Positions 35,120 to 45,200 of a stretch of DNA of 64,000 bases are shown here, piece after piece. The stretch comes from Chrysemys picta bellii (taxonomy: Eukaryota; Chordata; Testudines; Emydidae), in assembly GCF_011386835.1 (NCBI RefSeq), contig NC_088809.1, positions 16,894,637 to 16,958,636 on the forward strand, read 5' to 3'. The position numbers and the translations under genes are program-made. The first letter of the stretch is position 1, and each line of letters starts with the position of its first letter. Under the pieces are notes generated by a model. That model had not been told where the DNA came from and made no database searches. It was given only the letters and a program-made list of their open reading frames with translations.

Positions 35120-36010
35120 AGATGGGGATTGAAGCCGGGGGATCCCTGCGGGGGGTGATAGGGTCGGGCCCCTGGGGGTGATGGGGATAGTGCCCTGGGG
35201 GTTCTCTGTAGGGGGGGATGGGGAATTTCTCCTGGGGGATCCCTGTAAGGGGGATGGGGAGTGCCCCCCGGGGGGTGATGGGGATAGTGCCCCAGGAGGG
35301 GGATGGGGAGTGTGCTCCGGGGGGATCCCTGTAAGGGGGATGGGGAGTGATGGGGATAGTGCCCCAGGAGAGGGATAGGGAGTGTGTCCCGGGGGGGGGA
35401 TCCCTGTAGGGGAGATGGGGAGTGTCCCCCCGGGGGGTGATGGGGATAATGCCCCAGGAGGGGGATGGGGAGTGTCTCCTGGGGGATCCCTGTAGGGGGG
35501 ATGGGGAGTGATGGGGATAGTGCCCCAGGAGAGGGATAGGGAGTGTGTCCCAGGGGGGATCTGTAGGGGGGGATGGGGAATTTCTCCTGGGGGATGGGGA
35601 GTGTCTCCTGGGGGATCCCTGTAGGGGGGATGGCGAGTGATGGGGATAGTGCCCCAGGAGAGGGATAGGGAGTGTGTCCCAGGGGGGATCCCTGTAGGGG
35701 AGATGGGGAGTGTCCCCCCGGGGGGTGATGGGGATAATGCTCCAGGAGGGGGATGGGGAGTGTCTCCTGGGGGATCCCTGTAGGGGTGATGGGGATAGTG
35801 CCCCAGGAGAGGAATAGGGAGTGTGTCCCAGGGGGGATCCCTGTAGGGGAGATGGGGAGTGTCCCCCCGGGGGGTGATGGGGATAATGCCCCAGGAGGGG
35901 GATGGGGAGTGTCCCCCCCCGGGGGGTGATGGGGATAGTGCCCCAGGAGGGGGATGGGGAGTGTGCTCCGGGGGGATCCTTGTAGGGGGGATGGGGATGA
36001 GGAGTGTCCC
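35120..36010 (+). repeat. G-rich GATCC-phased minisatellite upstream of ANKFY1
   Basis: GATCC, or GATC in one unit, recurs at 35141, 35238, 35324, 35399, 35485, 35558, 35614, 35687, 35773, 35836 and 35975. Steps are 97, 86, 75, 86, 73, 56, 73, 86, 63 and 139 bp. Units combine GGGGATGGGGAGTGTC, GGTGATGGGGATA and TGCCCCAGGA blocks. Longer units of about 86 bp alternate with shorter ones of about 73 bp. The + strand is very G-rich with many G3-G6 runs. Open frames on the minus strand through it are Pro/His/Ser-rich and are judged to be by-products of the repeat. Confidence 0.9.
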
Positions 36011-36044
36011 CCGGCGACGCTGCAGCGCCGGCCGGGCCCGCCTG

Positions 36045-36050
36045 TATAAA
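36045..36050 (+). promoter_or_regulatory. TATA-like box in the ANKFY1 promoter
   Basis: A TATAAA in GCCTGTATAAAGGGGC. It would place a start near 36075. Housekeeping CpG-island promoters often lack a TATA box, so it may be incidental. Confidence 0.35.
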
Positions 36051-36139
36051 GGGGCACCCAGGGCGCTGCCCACCCTCAGCGAGCTCCAGACGCGAGACGT
36101 AGGCTCCTGGCCCGCGCTGGGAGGGGCGAGGTCGGGTCT

Positions 36140-36155
36140 CACTCTCGCGAGAGTG
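36140..36155. promoter_or_regulatory. TCTCGCGAGA palindrome 1 (BANP/ZBTB33-type element)
   Basis: The 16-bp perfect palindrome CACTCTCGCGAGAGTG contains TCTCGCGAGA at 36143-36152. This motif is known from CpG-island promoters and is reported to be bound by BANP and, when methylated, by ZBTB33. It lies about 60 bp before the ATG. Confidence 0.7.
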
Positions 36156-36182
36156 CTCGGCCGAGGGGCCCTGCGTGGCGGC

Positions 36183-36192
36183 TCTCGCGAGA
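36183..36192. promoter_or_regulatory. TCTCGCGAGA palindrome 2
   Basis: A second exact TCTCGCGAGA, 40 bp after the first (start to start) and 22 bp before the ATG, most likely within the 5'UTR. Confidence 0.7.
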
Positions 36193-36214
36193 GGCGCAGG
36201 CGGCCGGACCCAAC

Positions 36215-36224
36215 ATGGCGGAAG
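36215..36224 (+). CDS. ANKFY1: ANKFY1 exon 1 (10 coding nt)
   Basis: ATG GCG GAA G followed by the donor gtaaga at 36225. Only three full codons are here. The fourth codon is completed by AG at the start of exon 2. The ATG is preceded by a CpG-rich 5'UTR and an acceptable Kozak context (CCAACATGG). Confidence 0.93.
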
Positions 36225-39200
36225 GTAAGAGCGGGGGGGGCGGAAGCCCTGGGTGAGGGGCTGGGCTGGGGTTGCCGCCGCTTGCCCCGCGGCTGGCCCG
36301 TGCCCTGCTCGGTCCTGGCCGTTAAGTGGGGGGAGGAGGCGGCTTCTCCTGAGGGGGAGGGGGCGTCTCCTCCGCGGTGGGGCCCCGGGGGTGTCCCTGT
36401 CCCCTGTCAGCCCGGAGGGGCGAAGTCTCTCCTCAGCCCAGAGGGGGGCTGCTTTTCCCAGCCGTGTCGGGGGGGCGCAAGCAGGTGTGTCCCCCTCCCG
36501 TGTCCCGGGGGGGGCATCTCGCCAGTCGAGAGAGGTGGGCTCCTTCCCCTGCTCTGCCTCTGAAGTGTGTGTGTGGGGGGGGTACATGTCTGGCTGGTGC
36601 CTTGCCAGCCCCTGCTCTGCATCCCAGCCCCTCCTTCCTGAGCGGGCAGGTCGGGCTGTGCTGCTCTGTCCCTGAACCTGGTAGTGCGGGAGAGACTGAC
36701 CCCTCCTGTGCCTTGGGGACAGTCACCTCATTTCTAAAGTGAGGCGAGGTGGGGTGGGAGGGAAGGGATTAGGATTAGAAACCTCTCTGCTGTGTGTCTG
36801 CCTCACTGTTACATTGAGCTGTTATGGGGGTGAGGTTTCTTCTGTCTTATTTCCACTTGCTTGGTGTGTCAGGCAACTGAGGTGTGCCTCTCCCTAGTCG
36901 GTTCCTCTGAAACTTGGATGGTAACTATCCTTGCATGCCTTGTTTCTTTCCCTTCTCCAAGGAAGGAGAGAGTCTAGGATAGTGTCAGTTCCCTGGTTTT
37001 CTTTTCCTCTGTCTCTGGAGGAAGTGGTGGTGATACTGGGGTTAGCATTCATCTCTCCTTTCCTGAGTCAGGGTGTGCGATATCAACACTGTTGATTCTG
37101 GTTGGGAAGCCTTCCGCAGATGTAAGATTCAGATAATGTAAAGTGGTGGCTGCTGGCATCATACAGGTGAGCTGTTGCTGTGACAGGCACCCAATTTCAA
37201 ACTAACTGATGAATCATTTATATCAAAAAGTGTACAAAGAACAGGAGTATTTGTGGCACCTTGGAGACTAACAGATTTATTTGAGCATAAGCTTTTGTGC
37301 GCTTGTTAGTTTTTAAGGTGCCACAAGTACTCCTGTTCTTTTTGTGGATACAGACTAACATGGCTGTTAATCTGAAACCTGTTAAAGTGTACAGTTATAA
37401 CAAATTCAGTAAAATTTAGTGGTGCTCTCACTTATCAGGCTTTCTGTGGAAAGAGAAGTTTGATATGATCTTTTAGGGCCACAACACTCTACAGTTATAT
37501 TGTTTTTATTGGAAGAAAATCAAATCTTGTAAGAGGCAGTAGAGTAGCCTCAGATTTAGCCCGTGTTAGGCTTTGCAATTTCTAACACATGAATGTTAAT
37601 TTTTTGCAAGCCTAGTTAAAAATTAAATCTCATTATTTTAGTATTTAAAGACACAAATGTGGTAGTTTTGGAATTTTATCTTTAATAAAATCCAGTTTGA
37701 GAGCACCTTTAAATAGTGTATCCTGAAACTTTTTATTAAAAAATAATTTAAAATATTTGTAAGGGTTTTATTGATTTTATGTTGGTATGTAGGGATTTGG
37801 CTGATGTTTTCATTCTGCATTCCTATACACAGGGAACTGACTCAATACAAAGCCCTGTTAAATGTAAACAGGGAATAAAACTGAAAACTTAACCAAAATA
37901 ATCTTATCAAAACTGAGGTTTGTGTTTTAGAAAAGTAAGCACAGTTTTCAGACAAATGTTGGTGTTTTAAAATTGTCTGTATTCCAGTTAATCCTGGGGA
38001 ATGTCTATGGGCAGCTAAGACTTCCAATTTAGTGTTTGAATTAAATGGTAGGCAAGTGTATTTTTTTGAAGCAATTGTTATTACACCAACTGAACTTAAT
38101 TGATTTGTGTGTCCAGCCTACCAACCCTCAATCTTTATTAGGCTTGCCCCAGTTTCACCAGGAGGACTGCTGTTTGTAGAGTCAGGTGAAGTAGTTGTCA
38201 AAGATACACTTCCTTAGTTTGTCAGCTGAGTGCTGCTATGATACCATGTCCCCAGTAGGCTCTGAAATGCCCCTTCTGTTCTTCAGGTTTTTGGACCAGT
38301 GAGCCAGCTGTGCATTGCTGGCTGAGACTGCACTCACTAGCTTCCACTAGTAAGGAGAGAGCCATGCTCCTCAAAGAATTTTCCTGAATGAATGAATTCT
38401 CTTTAGCTTTGAGTCAAAAGCACAAAGCCAGTGATTTGCAATTGGATTGCAGTCAGTTCATAATAAGGTAAAGCAAGGACCATGGTGCAGGCTGGTGGTG
38501 GTGGGCCCTCTACAAGGCCAGATTAAGAGACTCACTTTGCCTCATTAGGGTACTGCTCTGTTGGAGCAGCACCTCCTACTTGATTGGCTGTCAGTGGGTT
38601 TCTAGCACTGGAAGACTCAGCTGGCAAATCAAGGAGGCTTGTTGACTGAGGGGGCATCAGCTGGCACATAGTCACCTGAGCAGATGCTGATCAACATTTG
38701 TCCCTACAGGTTATTGGTAACTTCAGTTGATAGCATCCACGTGAAAGAGTATTTCAAGGTGCATTCCAGTACATTGAGACACTAATCCATGTCTCTAATG
38801 TAGACAAGACTTAGGCTCCCGGCCCACGCTGGGAGGGGCAAGGTCAGGTCTCACTCTGGTGTGCTTCTGTGGCTGCTCTGTCAAAGAAATATGCTGTCCC
38901 CTTTGATAGGTAGGACCCAGCAACACCAGAGGGAGCTAGATGAATCCCAAGGATGTGCAATGCTATAGCTGCTGTTGGACTAACACATGAGGGTGTGGGA
39001 AACCCTGGATAAAGAGGAGATGGGGATAGGAGGAAGGAGTACTGGGCAAAGGATGGTGGAGGGAACCCAGTTGGCATTGCAAGTGAGAACAGGTCAGGGT
39101 CCCTGAAGGGATGTTGCGTAGAGAGCTCTTCCCCCAAAGTTTAGCTAACTGATACTCAGTTCAGTTTCAGGTCTATCAGCAATAGTAAGTTTCCCGATCC

Positions 39201-42200
39201 TACTCAGATGTTCACAGATTCTTGTTTAGTTACAGATTTATCAGTGCCACCATCAGAAAGCATTGGAATAAGTCTAGCTTTCTGCAAGCATCTGAGATGC
39301 AACTCTAAGAAACCTGCCTTAGTAAGGTCTTCCACTCCATGAATGATGTAAATTGATCTATGATTAAGGGCACTTTTTCTCCTGCAAGCTGCAGAGTTAC
39401 CAATGTCTCTGAAATCCAGGTTAGCAAATGGAAGCACTGGCAAAGATTTGCTCCATAAGACAATACAAGGAGATCCAATGTAGTGATATCATGCTTAAGG
39501 GCAAGGGACACATTGTTTCTGTCCTTCTCTATGTGTACATGGTTGCTCTGTTCTCATGTGAAGATTGGCTCTCACAAAGAACTGGCCTTATCCCAAGGGT
39601 AGGTCTACTCTTACCTCCGGGTCTGGCAGTAAGCAATCGATCTTCTGGGATCGATTTATCGCATCTTGTCTAGATGCGATAAATCAATCCTGGATTGATC
39701 CCGGAAGTGCTCGCCGTCGACGCCGGTACTCCAGCTCGACGAGAGGAGTACGTGGCATCAACGGGGGAGCCTGCCTGCTGCGTCTGGACCTGCGGTAAGT
39801 TCGAACTAAGGTACTTCAAATTCAGCTATGTTGTTAACGTATTTCGAAGTGGGGGGTTAGTGTGGACCAGGCCCAAGACTTCTTGTACTTCCTGTGACTT
39901 AAACAGCTTTATCTGTCATGAAAAGTATTGATATTTAGGTTACCATGAATTTTGGAAAATAGTTAGTTTCTTGTGTTATAGTGCCATGTGCTCTGTGCTT
40001 GCTTGTCTCCATGGTCTTTAATAATGGTTTCTGCTGATTCAAGGATTGGGATACAAAAACAGGGTGGCTTGTGTTCCATACTTTGAAAATATTTTTATTC
40101 AACCAAGATACAATCTTCCTCCTGAAATCAAATTATAGCGTACTTTTGTAAGGCTACTGTGACTTTTCTGGAAAATTAAACTGCTTGCTTGTCAGCTAGC
40201 TCAAAGGCAGTCATTTCTGCTAAACAAGCCCAAACTTTTTCTCTTCCCCTAACAGCCATGCTCAGGAGTGAATTTCTTGGTCCCACTTGCTTCTCACAAG
40301 GAATTACTCATATGGCTGATACCAACTAGGTCCTTCCCCCTCAGTTCAGCTCTGTTGCTCTAAGCTGTTCTTACTGTAGTAGTAACAGCTATTCATTCCT
40401 TAAACTTCAGTTTTGATAGTGTAATTTGAAGTTCTTGTACTGAAAATTTTCCTTTAATTTCTGGCTTCATGCTTAAATACTAGTGTGCTCTGTATCTGGC
40501 ATACTTAAAAGGACATGATCAACTCAGAGCTGGCTGAAACGTCAAGTTTTTTACACTGTTTTTTTTTCCTCAAAACCAAAGAGTAATAGAAATTTTCCTG
40601 ACTTCATACATTCCAGGTGGAAGCTTTCTAAACAAGTTTTCCCTGCCATGTCTACAGCCTGAACATTGAACCATTCAGAATCTGAAAGTGAAACTTGCTT
40701 AAATTTTCATTATCCAAACACCAGACTCGGAGTAGTCTGAGAATCATAATATCCTTTGTTACATCTCAATGAAAGGGCTAGAAATGCACACAGTATCAAC
40801 ATTAGTATTAAAATGTTCATATAACCCTAGTTAATATTTTCTATAGGTCCTTACATGTATATATGCAACTCAATAGTACTCTTCTTGCTTTCTTATTGTG
40901 ACTTTGACTGTCCTGCTTCTGCAGAATGGGTACTAAACATAAATTGTATAAAAGTGTGTTCCACAATTATCCTGGAAATCATATGCAGGAGAATCTTCAT
41001 GCTAATGTGTAGCTGTAATGAGATTAATGTACAGAGTTGACACTGTACAACTTTGAATGCTACTATGTGCTTTCTGAGAAATTACTAGTGAAATAACTAT
41101 GCTGAAAATTGGCAATCTCACCATGGACCAAAGTAGTATTTTTGTGACAAACTTTTGTGAAGTTTATATTAGTTTGCCATTATTACTAGTGGCTGGATAT
41201 TCAGGACTTCATCTTCATATTAAAAACAGCTGACTCCATACAACTCACAAGGTTAATACTGTATATGCCTGCAGATGTGCGGTAGCTGACGTTTACAAAC
41301 GTGTAGAGTGCACACACCCATGAATGCCTGATAAGAAGTGAATGCCTAGCTTTTGCTGTGCAGATCTTCTGCTGAATTTGTAGCAAACAATGGGAAATAG
41401 TGGTCTTTCAAGGCTTGACTAATTCTTTGTCCCTGGTGAGTGAGGAAATAAACTGTTTTATGAGAATGTAAGGTTTCAGTTTTAAAAACAAACCCTCTTT
41501 TTGGGTGTGAAAATAACTAACCAGTGTAAGCCACAGGTAGAGTGGTCTGCCAAGCAGAGGGAGACGAGGAAAACTCTGGTCAGTTTCAGGTTTTATTCAG
41601 AATCTTGTGGACAATAGTGATAGGAGCAAGCCTACTAATTTCATGCTGCTACAGATTGGGTAATGCCCTTAGCTGCATGAAAATACCAATTAAATTATTC
41701 AAAGGGGAGGCGGATTGGGAGTGTGTGTTGGGGGAGGGGGAGATAGAGGAAGTAGCAAATGTTGCGCTTTCCCCTCTCCTGGTGATGGTCAGGGAAATCC
41801 TGGGATTTATCTTCCCCCATCCCTCCTAGTCTCCTGACTGCAGAGGGCTTGTGTGTGTGGTGGTGGTGGTGGTGGGGGGGGAATAGAAGATACAAAAAGA
41901 TATCAGCAGCTAGAGGGAGGTGGAGTGCAATGACACTTATGACCACTAACCAGAAGTCAATATAAAAAATGAAGACCCTCATGTATAGTTCAAGGCCAAC
42001 ACCGTGGTAAATAGTATCTTTCTTGGCAAGGGGGCAGGTTTTTAACAAACGTGTGGCCCTTAAACCTAATAAAGGGCAATCTCCATCCTTAAGTCTCTAA
42101 CTTGGGCTAGCAGTCTCAGATAGACTTCTTTCAAAAGCTGCCAGTAGTAGCTGTTTTTGTTATGGCCGTCTTTTCTTGTATTGGATACTTATCCAAGCTC

Positions 42201-45200
42201 AATCTATCTTTGAGGTTGATTTTAAGAGATTCAGGTAGGAGAGAATAAGGATGAAATTTTGATTATTGTATTTAGAAGTCTTCACCTGTTGTAAACATAC
42301 CATACTAGTTGGAGGTGGTTTGGTTTTGACATGAGGCTGTGTCTGTAGGTAATAGTAGCAACTTAATGCTTAAGCACTCTTCCTCAAAATGGTTCTGGAA
42401 ACCTCTATTAGTCAGTTTGAGACATGCTTGTCAATAAGTGTTTCAATTTACAGGTGATGAATTTGAGGTAAATAGAATAAATGACTTTCCCAAGGCCAGA
42501 GAAATCTGTCCAACAGGATGTAAAGAGGTTCCTGGCTTCTGTCAGTCTTTGCCCTTTATAAAAGTTTGGGCCATGCTTGAAAAATAAAAGGGCTGTTAAC
42601 TGTGTGTGCTGTTTTAGAAACTTACCTCATGGTGAGAGGGGTTATAAATAGAATATGTGCTATGAGGTGTCAAATATTTGGATAACTCTTGTTTTACTCT
42701 TGACTTTCAATACTTCAGGTTTAATCTTTTCTTGCTCCTAATGTGACTACTGCAGATATCATAATGTCAATTCTTATTCATTTTTAACTGACCTAAAATG
42801 ACTGATATACATTGCTTCCTACCTAATTCTGAATTCTGCTGTCTTGCGCTTTAAGTAATCAATGTCTCTTGTTGCCTGTGGATGTGTCAGTGTCAATAAA
42901 TTCCAAAGCCGGAAGGGACCCCTGTGATCATCTGGTCTGATCTCCTATATAACATAGGCCATAGAAATTACCCAAAATAATTCCTAGTGCAGATCTTTTA
43001 GAAAACCATTCAATCTTGATTTAAAAATCGTCAGTGATGGAGACTCCACCATGACTGTTAGTACAGTATGTTGTTCCAATGGCTAATTACAATGTAAAAA
43101 AGTATGCCTTTATTTTCCAATCTGAATTTGTCAAACTTCAACTTCCAGCCATTGGATCGTATTATCTTTCTCTGCTAGACTGAAGAGTATGTTATTAAAT
43201 GAGTAGCTGTTTATAGACTGTAATAGTCACCTCTTAACCTTCTCTTTATTAGGCTCAAGGAGCCCAGTCCATTTAGCTTATCACTCTAGGGCATGTTTTC
43301 TAATCCGTGAATTGTTCTCATGGCTCCCCTGTAAACCAACCTCCTTATCTCTTATCAACACCCTTCTTGAGTGTGGACACGGTATTCCGGCAGCGGTTGC
43401 CATGCCAAATACAGAGGGAAAATAACCTCTACTGCTACAAGAGTCCCCTGTTTACCATCCAAGGATTCAATTAGCCCTTTTGGCTGCAGTGTCACACCAG
43501 AAGTTCATGTTCAGCTGACTATCCGTCATACCCCCAAGATCTTTTTCAGAGTTGCTGCTTTCCAGGATTAAAGTCCCTTATCCTAGAAGTATGGCCTACG
43601 TTCTTTGTCCCTAGATGTATACACTTCACGGTTAGCCATATTCAAAATGCATATTGTTGGTTTGTGCCCAGATTACCAAGTGATTCAGATTGCTCTGGAT
43701 CAGAGATCTGTTATCTCTGCTATTTACTACTCCTCTCATTTTTGTCCTCTGCAACTTTATCAGCGATTCTTTTTTTCTCCAGATCATTAATAAAAGCTTT
43801 AAATAGTGTAGGGCCAAGAACTGATGATTGCAGGACCCCACTAGAAACACCTGTTTGATTCCCCATTTACAATTACATTTTGAGATCTATCCATTTGCCA
43901 ACTTTTAATCTATGTAATGTGTGCCATGTTAATTTTATCTTTTTAGTTTTTAACCAGTATCATGCAGTACCAAGTCAAATGCCTTACAGAAGTCTGTATT
44001 ACAGTAACACTATTACCATTATCAGCCAAACTTCTAATATCAAAAAAGATATGAAGTTAGTAATCCTTTTTAAATTGTCACATCAGCTTTATTCTAGTCT
44101 TCTGGAACTCCCCAGTGTTCCAAGACTTATTGAAAATCAACATTAACTGTCCATGAGCTCCTCAACTTGTCCACCAGTTTTAAGATCTAGCTATCTGGAC
44201 CTGCTGATTTAAAAATGTCTGACTTCAGTAGCTGCTGTTTAGCATCCTCCTGAGATACTAGTGGAATCAAAAGTGTTCTGTTTTTCCCCCCTCCCCTGAA
44301 ATACAGAACAGAAATACTATTGAACACTTCTGCCTTTTGTGAATTATTGATAATTCTACTATTTCCATCTAGTAACAGACCAATGTTTCTAGTAAAACAT
44401 AAACTGCTTACTTATGAATTACGTACAGAGATGGTCCAAAAAAGGCTGGAAGCTTGTTCTTAATGATGCATCCTTGAGGATGTAAGTATAGGTTGCAGCC
44501 TTCTGAAAGACCTTAATGCATTCCAGTTCAATCTACTTCAACAAAACAAAGGAAGATCCACAGAAGGTAACTAATGAAGTAAAACAGCTAACCTAGCTAA
44601 GTACAGCAACACAGGTAACTGCTGCCTGTGTTGTGAAATGGGCTTTCCTTGTTAAAGACTAAAACAATTTATGATCCTCTTTAAAGAAAGATACAGCTTG
44701 TTACGTAGCAGACGCTTAAACTTGTACTGTACTTGGTAAAACCAGTGATAGTGCAGACTAAGGTTTCTATCTTTCTCGGCTTTTCCTAGTTCTAATGGCA
44801 TAGCTAAACTTTGCAGTGCCCCCAATGAACCTGCGCTGTAGTTTGAATTTTAATGTTACTCTTCATGGCAAAGCATTGATGTAAACAATTGCCTTATTGG
44901 ATGAAAGGTTATGTCCTGTTTAAAGAACTCTTAAAGCAGCATTCGTTAAAATGTCCCTGGGCCAAGACTGAATGTTGGCATGATCTCTAAATGTTGCATT
45001 CTATCTGCAGTCAAACTAGAGTGGGGGATGACTTGTCCTAAGGGCCCTGCCTTGCAGGAATCTCAAGTGCTCAGCTGAGTTCCCATTTGTCTAGGTGTAG
45101 ATACTACAGAATAGAATTCAGTTCTGTTGATCACTGCTTCTAGTGATAACTCAGGTATTGATGAAACAGTATTTCCAAAACTCACTTCCTCTTGATGCTA

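Larger units (their letters stand above)
36001..36440 (+). promoter_or_regulatory. ANKFY1: ANKFY1 promoter and CpG island
   Basis: The stretch is dense in CpG, in contrast to the AT-rich surroundings, and it spans the 5'UTR, exon 1 and the start of intron 1. A TATAAA at 36045-36050 lies about 165 bp before the ATG. Two TCTCGCGAGA elements lie between it and the ATG. The exact transcription start cannot be read from sequence. Confidence 0.8.

Noticed and set aside
35041..36587. Three long overlapping open frames on the minus strand (up to 491 codons), Pro/His/Ser-rich
   Set aside because: They follow the minisatellite in all three frames and end or start in the CpG island. Composition and periodicity come from the repeat unit, with no conserved domain, so I do not call a gene.
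35859..36742. Open frames on the plus strand through the CpG island (234, 140 and 121 codons)
   Set aside because: GC-rich DNA has few stops. The frames overlap the promoter, exon 1 and intron 1 of ANKFY1 and have no recognisable product.
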